Shown here: positions 28,253 to 35,654 of the stretch, piece by piece
Layout of the letters: every line of letters starts with the position of its first letter
How positions within the stretch are numbered: position 1 is the first letter of the stretch
Assembly (NCBI GenBank): GCA_026931325.1
Contig: JAIXLO010000140.1
Coordinates: forward strand, 1-64,000
DNA from: Chitinophagales bacterium
Lineage (GTDB): Bacteria > Bacteroidota > Bacteroidia > Chitinophagales > Chitinophagaceae
Direction of reading: 5' to 3'
DNA length: 64,000 nt
Translations under genes and position numbers: made by a program
Notes under the pieces: model-generated
Told to the model about the DNA's origin: nothing
Databases searched by the model: none
What the model saw: only the letters and a program-made list of their open reading frames with translations

Positions 28253-29287
28253 ATGAGTACAGAAGTAACTCCTGTTCTTACAGCAAAAGACTTTGCAACA
28301 GACCAAGAAGTAAGATGGTGTCCTGGTTGTGGAGATTATTCCATTTTAGCACAAGTACAAAAAACTTTACCAACCATTGGAGTACCAAAAGAAAATATTG
28401 TTTTTATAAGTGGCATTGGTTGCTCATCAAGATTCCCGTACTATGTAAATACTTATGGTATTCATTCAATTCATGGAAGAGCAGCAGCAATAGCAAGTGG
28501 TTTAAAAGCTGCACGACCTGAATTAAGTATTTGGATTATTACAGGTGATGGAGATAGTTTAAGTATTGGTGGAAATCATTTAATACATTTATTAAGAAGA
28601 AATTTCGATGTAAACCTACTTTTATTTAATAATCAAATTTATGGCTTAACCAAAGGACAATATTCACCTACATCAGAAACACATAAAGTAACTAAAAGTA
28701 CACCAGCAGGAAGTTTAGATCATCCTTTTAATCCTGCAGCTTTAGCATTAGGAGCTGATGCAACTTTTGTTGCAAGAAGTATGGATAGAGATCCAAAACA
28801 TTTACAAAATACTTTATCTAGAAGTAGTCAGCATAAAGGAAGTTCCTTTGTAGAAATTTATCAGAACTGTAATATTTTTAATGATGGAGCTTTTGAAATT
28901 TTTACAGAAAAAGCCACTAAATCTGATAACACACTTTTTGTAGAACAAGATAAACCACTTGTTTTTGGAGCAACTCAAAATAAAGGAATAAAATTAGATG
29001 GATATAAACCTATAATTGTAGATTTAGATCAGGGGGCAAGTATTGATGATTTATGGGTGCATGATGAAAAAGATTTATACAAAGCACAAATACTTACAAG
29101 AATGTTTGATGACCCTTCTGTTGAGGGACATTTTCCAAGGCCTTTTGGTGTATTTTATCAAACTGAAAGAACATGTTATGAAGATGCAATGACCGCACAA
29201 ATAGAAGAAGTTATTGCTTCTAAAGGAAAAGGAAATTTAGATAAACTTTTAAGAGGTAATGAAGTATGGGAAATTAAAGAAAACTGA
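28253..29287 (+). CDS. korB: 2-oxoacid:ferredoxin oxidoreductase beta subunit, KorB-like
   Basis: Thiamine-diphosphate-binding subunit of a 2-oxoglutarate (or related 2-oxoacid):ferredoxin oxidoreductase. The 344 residues include RWCPGCGDYSILAQVQ, GIGCSSRFPYY, GIHSIHGRAAAIASG, and the cofactor motif GDGDSLSIGGNH with NNQIYGLTKGQ. The alpha subunit (korA) normally lies directly upstream in Bacteroidota but is absent here; asnS occupies that place. Confidence 0.92.
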   Translation: MSTEVTPVLTAKDFATDQEVRWCPGCGDYSILAQVQKTLPTIGVPKENIVFISGIGCSSRFPYYVNTYGIHSIHGRAAAIASGLKAARPELSIWIITGDGDSLSIGGNHLIHLLRRNFDVNLLLFNNQIYGLTKGQYSPTSETHKVTKSTPAGSLDHPFNPAALALGADATFVARSMDRDPKHLQNTLSRSSQHKGSSFVEIYQNCNIFNDGAFEIFTEKATKSDNTLFVEQDKPLVFGATQNKGIKLDGYKPIIVDLDQGASIDDLWVHDEKDLYKAQILTRMFDDPSVEGHFPRPFGVFYQTERTCYEDAMTAQIEEVIASKGKGNLDKLLRGNEVWEIKEN

Positions 29288-29307
29288 TTTAGAGATGTAA
29301 ATACTGC

Positions 29308-30183
29308 TTAGTACAAATCATCTAATTTCATTTTCAAATATTTTAATACACTTCTATGAGTACTATAAACACTAATTGCAATACCTATTAAGTACATACT
29401 TCCAAAAAGGATAGCAGTTAATTTTATGTCCCTTATTTGTTTCATTTCAGGAAAATAACTTTCAGCCCACATTATTAAAATAAATAAAAGAGCTACTGCT
29501 ATTGTGCTACTTATTATTCCATTAATAACTGCTCTTATATTCATTGGTCGTGCAATAAAACTTCTTGTGGCACCCACCATTTGCATTGTTTTAATTAAAA
29601 ATCTATTACTAAACATTGCTAATTTTATTGTATTGTCTATACTTACAATAACAACAACACCTAAAATAATTGCTATAACCAAAATAATAAGCCCTAATTG
29701 CTTTGCTTTAGCATCTAAATTATTTACCAAAACAGGAGGGTAATTAATTTCAGTAATTTGATAAGGAAAAGCAGTAAAAATATTTTTTTGAATAACCTCC
29801 AAACTATCTCTATTTACATAAGCAGCCCTTGCAAAAAAATCAATACTTTCTGGTAAAGGATTTACATCTAAAAATTGAGCCCAATCTTCATTATTTTCTG
29901 TATTCCAAATTTTCTTTGCTTCTTCTTTATCTATATAACGCACATCTTTTGCATAAGGCTGTAACGAAATATATTGTTGAATTTGACCAATAGTATCTTT
30001 ATTCATTGTTCGCAGATAAACACTAATCTTCACATCTTCTTTAAATACTCTGGTTACTTCTTTACTATTCAAAAACATCCAACCAACAATACCCATCATA
30101 AGCAATACTAATGCAACACCTACAATGCTGTAAATATAGCTTGGTCGTCCACGTTTTAATGATGCTTTTCCTACTGATGACAT
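29308..30183 (-). CDS. ftsX: cell division ABC transporter permease FtsX
   Basis: Membrane subunit of FtsEX, which controls septal peptidoglycan hydrolases. The 291-residue protein has the FtsX layout: one N-terminal membrane helix (about 20-42), a periplasmic domain (VKISVYLRTMNKDTIGQIQQ), then three helices with the conserved cytoplasmic loop MQMVGATRSFIARPMNI. The ATPase gene ftsE is not adjacent. It converges on korB with a 20-base gap and no clear terminator. Confidence 0.92.
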   Translation of the reverse strand: MSSVGKASLKRGRPSYIYSIVGVALVLLMMGIVGWMFLNSKEVTRVFKEDVKISVYLRTMNKDTIGQIQQYISLQPYAKDVRYIDKEEAKKIWNTENNEDWAQFLDVNPLPESIDFFARAAYVNRDSLEVIQKNIFTAFPYQITEINYPPVLVNNLDAKAKQLGLIILVIAIILGVVVIVSIDNTIKLAMFSNRFLIKTMQMVGATRSFIARPMNIRAVINGIISSTIAVALLFILIMWAESYFPEMKQIRDIKLTAILFGSMYLIGIAISVYSTHRSVLKYLKMKLDDLY

Positions 30184-30339
30184 GATTTTACTTTATGCAA
30201 ACAAATGTAAGCAATCACTTACATTTGCCACTATATATAACAATAGTGTGAATAAACTTTATAAAAATATTAAGGTTATGCAGATTAATATTTTTTATAG
30301 AATTTTTATAACACCAGCTATTGAATAAAAATCTAACTT

Positions 30340-30361
30340 TTGACGGCGACGCTCCGTTCAA
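30340..30361. repeat. GC-rich REP-like hairpin in the ftsX-leuS gap
   Basis: TTGACGG pairs with CCGTTCAA (one bulged base) around CGACGCT. The cluster of G and C stands out in AT-rich sequence. The half-site TGACGG/CCGTCA resembles the core of the palindromes beside the RAYT gene at 62.5 kb, but the loop differs. Confidence 0.35.
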
Positions 30362-30406
30362 GGTTCAGTACTTTTATGAAACAAAAAATAAAGAATTTGT
30401 TTAGCA

Positions 30407-33400
30407 ATGGAATACAAGTTTCGAGAAATAGAAGCAAAATGGCAAAAACACTGGAAAGAAACAAATGCTTATAATGTTAATAATAATAGCAGTAAGCCTA
30501 AGTATTATGTGTTAGATATGTTTCCTTATCCAAGTGGTGCAGGCTTACACGTTGGTCATCCTTTAGGATATATTGCAAGCGATATTTATGCAAGATATAA
30601 AAGGCTGAAAGGCTTTAATGTACTGCATCCTATGGGATTTGATAGTTTTGGGTTACCAGCAGAACAATATGCTCTCGAAACAGGTCAACATCCTGCTGAA
30701 ACAACTAAAAAAAATATAGCTACATTCAAAAAACAATTAGATAAAATTGGTTTTTGCTTCGATTGGAGCAGAGAAGTACAAACAAGTGATCCATCTTATT
30801 ATAAATGGACACAAAAAATTTTCTTAGAACTTTTTAATTCTTATTTCTGTGACACTTGCAAAAAAGCAAAACCCATTTCAGAACTTGTAAAAAAATATGA
30901 AACACAAGGTGGCAAACATTTTACAGCAGAGCAATGGAATAACTCTTCAGAAGCAGAAAAAGAAGAATGGCTAATGAAAAGCCGTTTAGCTTACTCTTCT
31001 TATGGCGAAGTAAATTGGTGTGAAGCCTTAGGTACAGTTTTAGCAAACGATGAAGTTGTAAATGGAGTAAGTGAAAGAGGAGGACATCCTGTTGTAAAAA
31101 AGAAAATGCGTCAGTGGTATTTAAGAATTACAGCTTATGCTGATAGATTATTAGAAGGATTAGAAAAAGTTGATTTCAGTGAAAGCATGAAAGAAATGCA
31201 AAGAAACTGGATAGGAAAAAGTGAAGGAGCAGAGATTGAGTTTAATATCAACCTCACCCCTAACCCCTCTCCTTCAGGAGAAGGGCAGAAGACAATTTCT
31301 GGATATAGAACTACAAGTGTAGAGCAATGGAAATTTTTATTAGAATTTGCCAAACAAAACAGAAAAAATGCAACAGAAGCAGAAAATGCTTTATGGCAAG
31401 AAGTGAGAAACAGAAAAATTAAAAATTGTAAATTTAGAAAGCAACATCCTATTGCAGGTTTTATTCCTGATTTTGTTTGCTTGGAGAAAAGACTAATTGT
31501 TGAAATTGATGGAGAATACCATGATACTAAAGAACAAAAACAATATGATGAAGCCAGAGAACAATGGTTGAAAGAACATAACTATCAACTGATAAGATTT
31601 ACTAATGAAGAAGTATTAAACGATATGCCTAATGTTTTACAACAGTTGGGCGAAGCCCTCTCCTTTGGAGAGGGTTTGGGTGAGGTCTTAAAAGTTTACA
31701 CCACTCGACCAGATACCATTTTTGGTGTTGATTTTATGGTGTTAGCACCTGAACACGATTTAATACAAACTATCACTGCTGAAGAACAAAAAATAGAAGT
31801 TGAAAATTATATTGCTTATGTAAAAAGCAGAAGTGATAGAGAACGTCAAGCAGAAAAAAATATTTCAGGAGTATTTACAGGAGCTTATGCTGTTCATCCT
31901 TTTAGTGGTAAGCATATTCCTATTTGGATAAGTGAATATGTTTTATCTGGCTATGGCACAGGAGCAATAATGGCTGTTCCTTGTGGCGATGAACGAGATT
32001 TTAAATTTGCAAAACATTTTAATATTCCAATTACCAATATTTTAGGAAAACATTTTAATGGCACAGAAGCAAATGCTTCTAAAGATATTGTTTTAGAAAA
32101 CAGCGATTTTTTAAATGGCTTACAAATGAAAGAAGCCATTGAAGTAGCTATTAAAAAAATAGAAGATGAAGGTATTGGTACAAGAAAGATAAATTATAAA
32201 ATGAGAGATGCAGGTTTTAGCAGACAACGTTATTGGGGCGAACCTTTTCCAATTGTTTGGGTTAATGGAATTGCTAAAGCTCTAACTGAAAATGATTTGC
32301 CATTAGAATTACCTCATGTAGATAAATATAAACCTGGACCAGAAGGAGAAGGTCCTTTAGCTAATATAAAAGACTGGATTAATCTCCCATCTCCTAAAGG
32401 AGAGGAACAAAGAGTGAGGTATAAAAGAGAAAGTAGCACCATGCCTGGTTATGCTGGAAGTAGTTGGTACTTTTTGCGTTATATGGATCCTCATAATAAT
32501 AAAGAGTTGGTAAGCAAAGAAGCAAGTGATTATTGGAATAGTGTTGATTTATATATTGGAGGAACAGAGCATGCTGTTGGTCATTTATTATATAGTCGTA
32601 TGTGGACAAAAGTATTGTACGACTTAGGTTATATTGGTTTTGATGAGCCTTTTAAAAGGTTATTAAATCAAGGGATGATACAAGGTAGTAGTAGGTTTGT
32701 TTATAGAGTTGCTGGCACTAATGAGTTTGTTTCTTTTGGAAAAATAAGTGAATATAAAGTTCAACCTCTTCACGTTGATGTAAATATTGTAGATGGAGTA
32801 GAATTAAATATTGTTGAGTTTAAAAAATGTCGTAATGGAGAATTTGCAAATGCTACTTTTATTTTAGAAGATGATGGAAAATATATCTGTGGTTCTGAAG
32901 TAGAAAAAATGTCTAAATCAAAATATAATACAGTAAACCCAGATGATTTATGTGAGCAATATGGAGCAGATACTTTCAGAATGTATGAAATGTTTTTAGG
33001 ACCTGTAGAACAAAGCAAACCTTGGGATACAAAAGGTATTGAAGGAGTTCACAGATTTTTGAAAAAACTTTGGCGTTTATTTTATAGTGATAATAATTTT
33101 ACAAATGGTCAGCAAGTTGATGGAAAACCAATTTGGACAAGCGATGCACCAACACCTGAAGAATTAAAAGTACTTCACAAAACCATCAAAAAAATTGATG
33201 ATGATACAGAACGATTTAGTTATAACACAGCAGTAAGTGCTTTTATGGTTTGTATAAATGAATTAGCAGAATTAAAATGTTATAAAAAAGAAATTTTAGA
33301 ACAAGTATTAATTTTGCTTACTCCCTATGCACCTCATATTGCAGAAGAATTATGGCATGTTTTAGGAAATGAAACTTCTGTGTTAGATGCTGCTTATCCT

Positions 33401-33616
33401 GTTTATAATGAAGCATTCACAAAAGAAACTTCAAAAGAATATCCAGTAAGTATTAATGGTAAGCTTCGAACAACAATTACTTTTTCATTAGATGCAGAGC
33501 AAAAAGATGTTGAGCCTATTGTTTTATCGAATGAAATTGTACAAAAATGGTTAGAAGGAAAACAGCCTAAGAAAATAATTTTTGTAAAAAATAAAATGAT
33601 TAATGTGGTTGTATAA
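30407..33616 (+). CDS. leuS: leucyl-tRNA synthetase with an inserted DUF559 domain
   Basis: Class Ia synthetase that charges tRNA-Leu. HVGH at residues 48-51 is the HIGH motif and EKMSKSKYN places KMSKS at 834-838. The anticodon-binding domain follows, with APHIAEELW. Typical Bacteroidota extra blocks are present around residues 140-200 and 780-830. The protein is 1069 residues, about 145 longer than expected. The excess is residues 282-427, a DUF559 nuclease-like segment between inverted repeats, placed just before TTRPDTIFG at the start of the editing domain. A shorter repeat-derived insert (LPSPKGEEQRV) lies before the conserved TMPGYAGSSWYFLRYMDP. The frame stays open across both inserts, so a functional enzyme is probable. 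Confidence 0.95.
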   Translation: MEYKFREIEAKWQKHWKETNAYNVNNNSSKPKYYVLDMFPYPSGAGLHVGHPLGYIASDIYARYKRLKGFNVLHPMGFDSFGLPAEQYALETGQHPAETTKKNIATFKKQLDKIGFCFDWSREVQTSDPSYYKWTQKIFLELFNSYFCDTCKKAKPISELVKKYETQGGKHFTAEQWNNSSEAEKEEWLMKSRLAYSSYGEVNWCEALGTVLANDEVVNGVSERGGHPVVKKKMRQWYLRITAYADRLLEGLEKVDFSESMKEMQRNWIGKSEGAEIEFNINLTPNPSPSGEGQKTISGYRTTSVEQWKFLLEFAKQNRKNATEAENALWQEVRNRKIKNCKFRKQHPIAGFIPDFVCLEKRLIVEIDGEYHDTKEQKQYDEAREQWLKEHNYQLIRFTNEEVLNDMPNVLQQLGEALSFGEGLGEVLKVYTTRPDTIFGVDFMVLAPEHDLIQTITAEEQKIEVENYIAYVKSRSDRERQAEKNISGVFTGAYAVHPFSGKHIPIWISEYVLSGYGTGAIMAVPCGDERDFKFAKHFNIPITNILGKHFNGTEANASKDIVLENSDFLNGLQMKEAIEVAIKKIEDEGIGTRKINYKMRDAGFSRQRYWGEPFPIVWVNGIAKALTENDLPLELPHVDKYKPGPEGEGPLANIKDWINLPSPKGEEQRVRYKRESSTMPGYAGSSWYFLRYMDPHNNKELVSKEASDYWNSVDLYIGGTEHAVGHLLYSRMWTKVLYDLGYIGFDEPFKRLLNQGMIQGSSRFVYRVAGTNEFVSFGKISEYKVQPLHVDVNIVDGVELNIVEFKKCRNGEFANATFILEDDGKYICGSEVEKMSKSKYNTVNPDDLCEQYGADTFRMYEMFLGPVEQSKPWDTKGIEGVHRFLKKLWRLFYSDNNFTNGQQVDGKPIWTSDAPTPEELKVLHKTIKKIDDDTERFSYNTAVSAFMVCINELAELKCYKKEILEQVLILLTPYAPHIAEELWHVLGNETSVLDAAYPVYNEAFTKETSKEYPVSINGKLRTTITFSLDAEQKDVEPIVLSNEIVQKWLEGKQPKKIIFVKNKMINVVV
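31252..31285 (+). repeat. left inverted repeat of the leuS cassette
   Basis: Starts CCTCACCCC and contains the near-palindrome CCCCTCTCC / GGAGAAGGG. In the leuS frame it reads LTPNPSPSGEG, a peptide I recall as recurrent in Bacteroidota proteins carrying such repeats. Strongly C-rich compared with its surroundings. Confidence 0.8.
31656..31685 (-). repeat. right inverted repeat of the leuS cassette
   Basis: CCCTCTCC and GGAGAGGG pair perfectly around TTT, followed by TTTGGGTGAGG. Its reverse complement matches the left end over CCTCACCC-nnn-CCCTCTCC. Translated as ALSFGEGLGEV. Confidence 0.8.
32384..32419 (+). repeat. short GC-rich repeat inside leuS, without DUF559
   Basis: CTCCCATCTCC TAAA GGAGAGG followed by GAGTGAGG has the same plan as the cassette ends: a CTCC/GGAG hairpin plus a GTGAGG end. 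It encodes LPSPKGEEQRV in the leuS frame, close to the peptide of the left cassette end. It sits in a surface loop region before TMPGYAGSSWYF. It could be a solo copy left by the same family. Confidence 0.6.
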
Positions 33617-33624
33617 ATTAATCA

Positions 33625-34386
33625 TTAAAAATTTTCTTCTATACCCAATCCAAACAAAGCAAAATCATATTTTGCAGGATCATTTTTATCTAATGTTTTC
33701 AAATATTCAGTTAATTCAACAGCAGTTTGCTAATCTGTTTGTTTGCGTTGTATTAATTGCAATTTTCTGGCAACTCTGCTTACATGTACATCAATAGGGC
33801 AAACTAATTTTGATGGTGAAATATTTTTCCATAATCCAAAATCCACACCTTTATTATCATCTCTTACCATCCAACGTAAAAACATATTTAATCTTTTACA
33901 AGTAGATTTTTTTGCAGGCGTAGCAATGTGTTTTTTAGTTCTATCTGGAAAATCTTCTAAAGAAAAAAAATATTGATGAAACCCAATAAGCATTTGTTCA
34001 ATATTACTACCCCATTTTGTAAAAGCTGTTTCTAAACTTTGATGTTTTGAATAATGATGTTTTAAAAATGTAATAAAGTACAATAAGTCTGTAGTATTAA
34101 AGGTTCTATATTTAAAGAATAAAAGTTTTTTTAAATCATTATCAGTATGGTGTAAAATAAATTGATGAGGCTGCATATTCATCAACTGCATTAACTCTTT
34201 ACTTTTATTAATGATAATAGTTCTATTGCCCCAAGCAAAAGTTGCAGCAAAAAAACCTGCAATTTCTATGTCTTGTTTTTTAGTAAAAATATGAGGAATG
34301 GAAATAGGGTCTGATGGAATGAATGAGGATTGATTGTATTGTTCTACTTTGGTGTCAAGAAATTTTTTAAGATTCATTTTACACAA
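33625..34386 (-). pseudogene. TIGR02757/DUF2400-family protein, interrupted by an in-frame TAG
   Basis: Minus-strand gene encoding the uncharacterised TIGR02757 (DUF2400) family: IAGFFAATFAWGNRTIIINK, FLRWMVRDDNKGVDFGLW and the helix-hairpin-like end PIDVHVSRVARKLQLIQRKQTD. After codon 218 a TAG (plus 33730-33732) stands where the family has tryptophan (RKQxDW). The same frame continues QTAVELTEYLKTLDKNDPAK and YDFALFGLGIEENF to a TAA at 33625-33627, which is the expected family C-terminus. A single G-to-A change (TGG to TAG) explains it. The first 218 residues may still be made. Confidence 0.8.
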
Positions 34387-34398
34387 ATATTTAAAACA

Positions 34399-34430
34399 AA
34401 GTCGCCAACTTTTTTAAAATTTGACGACTT
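34399..34430 (-). terminator. possible terminator of the transsulfuration gene
   Basis: On the minus strand AAGTCGTCAAA and TTGGCGACTT can pair with one internal mismatch, followed by TGTTTT. It lies 39 bases after the stop of the upstream minus-strand gene. The stem is imperfect and the tail short. Confidence 0.4.
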
Positions 34431-34468
34431 GTATTATTTTATTACTTTAAATCTGTTGAATAGTAAAA

Positions 34469-35617
34469 TTACCCAATAGCATTTTTCAAATCTTCTATTA
34501 AGTCATCTGCATCTTCAATACCTACACTTAATCTTATTAAACCATCATTCAAACCATTTTTAATTCTTTCTTCTCTTGGAATACTTGCATGTGTCATGCT
34601 TGCAGGATGATTGATTAAACTTTCTACACCACCCAAACTTTCTGCTAAAGAAAATAAATGAGTTGATGATAAAACTCTATTAGCTTCTTCTATGCTATCA
34701 TTTTTTAATTCAAAGCTTATCATACCACCAAAACTATGCATTTGTTTTTTTGCTATTGCATAATTTTTACTGTCTTCAAAACCTGGCCAATATACTTTAG
34801 CAACTTTAGGGTGATTGCGTAACCAATGAGCAATTTTTTCGCCATTCTCACAATGACGTTGCATACGAAGATGTAAAGTTTTTATTCCACGTAATACTAA
34901 AAAACAATCTTGAGGACCAGGCACTGCACCACAACTTTTTTGTATAAAATATAAATCGTCTCTCAATGTTTTATCATTCATTATTAAACAGCCTTGAATA
35001 ACATCACTATGTCCTCCTAAATATTTTGTAGCACTGTGCATTACTATATCAGCACCAAGCGTTAATGGATTTTGTAAATGAGGAGAAGCAAAAGTATTAT
35101 CTACACACAACAAACAATTATTGGCTTTTGTTATTGCAGCAATAGCTTCAATGTCTGTAATATTCATTAATGGATTGGTTGGCGTTTCTACCCAAACCAA
35201 TTTTGTTTTTGATGAGATTGCTTTTTTTACATTATCAACATCAGTAGTATCTACAAATGTGAAAATGATTCCAAATTTTTCAAACACTTTTGTAAATAAC
35301 CTGTAAGTGCCACCATACATATCATTTGCAGCAATTACTTCATCACCTGGTTTTAATAATTTAATAACTGCATCTGTTGCTGCTACACCACTACTAAAGG
35401 CTAATGCATATTTTCCATGTTCTATTTGTGCATAAGCTTCTTCTAATGCAAAACGTGTAGGGTTTTGACTTCTTGCATATTCAAAGCCTTTATTTTTTCC
35501 AGGAGCTTCTTGTACAAATGTGCTTGTTTGATAAATAGGAACCATTACAGCACCAGTACTTGGGTCAGGCTCCATACCTGCATGAATATATTTTGTAGCA
35601 GATTTCCACGATTTCAT
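34469..35617 (-). CDS. cystathionine gamma-synthase/lyase-type PLP enzyme
   Basis: Cys/Met-metabolism PLP enzyme of 382 residues. Seen: VPIYQTSTFVQ, FEYARSQNPTR, FSSGVAATDAVIKLLKPGDEV, YGGTYRLF, WVETPTNPLM, CVDNTFASPHLQNPL, and the PLP lysine in MHSATKYLGGHSDVIQG. The C-terminal SLGGVESLINHPASMTHASIP is shared by synthases and lyases. Sequence alone does not decide between cystathionine gamma-synthase (methionine synthesis) and gamma-lyase. MetH lies about 4 kb away, which suits either role. Confidence 0.9.
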   Translation of the reverse strand: MKSWKSATKYIHAGMEPDPSTGAVMVPIYQTSTFVQEAPGKNKGFEYARSQNPTRFALEEAYAQIEHGKYALAFSSGVAATDAVIKLLKPGDEVIAANDMYGGTYRLFTKVFEKFGIIFTFVDTTDVDNVKKAISSKTKLVWVETPTNPLMNITDIEAIAAITKANNCLLCVDNTFASPHLQNPLTLGADIVMHSATKYLGGHSDVIQGCLIMNDKTLRDDLYFIQKSCGAVPGPQDCFLVLRGIKTLHLRMQRHCENGEKIAHWLRNHPKVAKVYWPGFEDSKNYAIAKKQMHSFGGMISFELKNDSIEEANRVLSSTHLFSLAESLGGVESLINHPASMTHASIPREERIKNGLNDGLIRLSVGIEDADDLIEDLKNAIG

Positions 35618-35654
35618 AATGAATGTTTTTTGTGTTATTAATAAGGTTTGTTAA

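Larger units (their letters stand above)
31252..31685 (+). mobile_element. DUF559 nuclease-like cassette with inverted repeat ends, inside leuS
   Basis: A 434-base segment bounded by CCTCACCC on the left and GGGTGAGG on the right, each joined to a GC-rich hairpin. It is translated in frame with leuS. Between the ends lies a DUF559 (Vsr-like, PD-(D/E)xK-type) domain: KFRKQHPIAGFIPDF, IVEIDGEYHD, then WLKEHNYQLIRFTNEEVLND. The candidate catalytic residues D355, E366, D368 and H372 (leuS numbering) are all present. No intein splice-junction residues are seen, so it is not an intein. How it entered is unknown; a nuclease-assisted or MITE-like route is inference. Confidence 0.75.

Noticed and set aside
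31135..31353. Minus-strand frame across the left cassette end
   Set aside because: It is an antisense reading of leuS; its PSPEGEG-like peptide only reflects the inverted repeat.
31252..31685. Intein within LeuS
   Set aside because: No cysteine or serine at the left junction, no His-Asn at the right junction and no splicing blocks. The ends are GC-rich inverted repeats.
33603..33797. Plus-strand 64-codon frame after leuS
   Set aside because: It overlaps the 3' part of the interrupted TIGR02757 gene on the minus strand and has no family features.
12894..34386. Genome-wide reassignment of TAA or TAG
   Set aside because: Other genes here end normally at TAG (rsmE, the antitoxin-like gene) and TAA (most genes) with non-coding sequence after them, so the two interrupted genes are local events.
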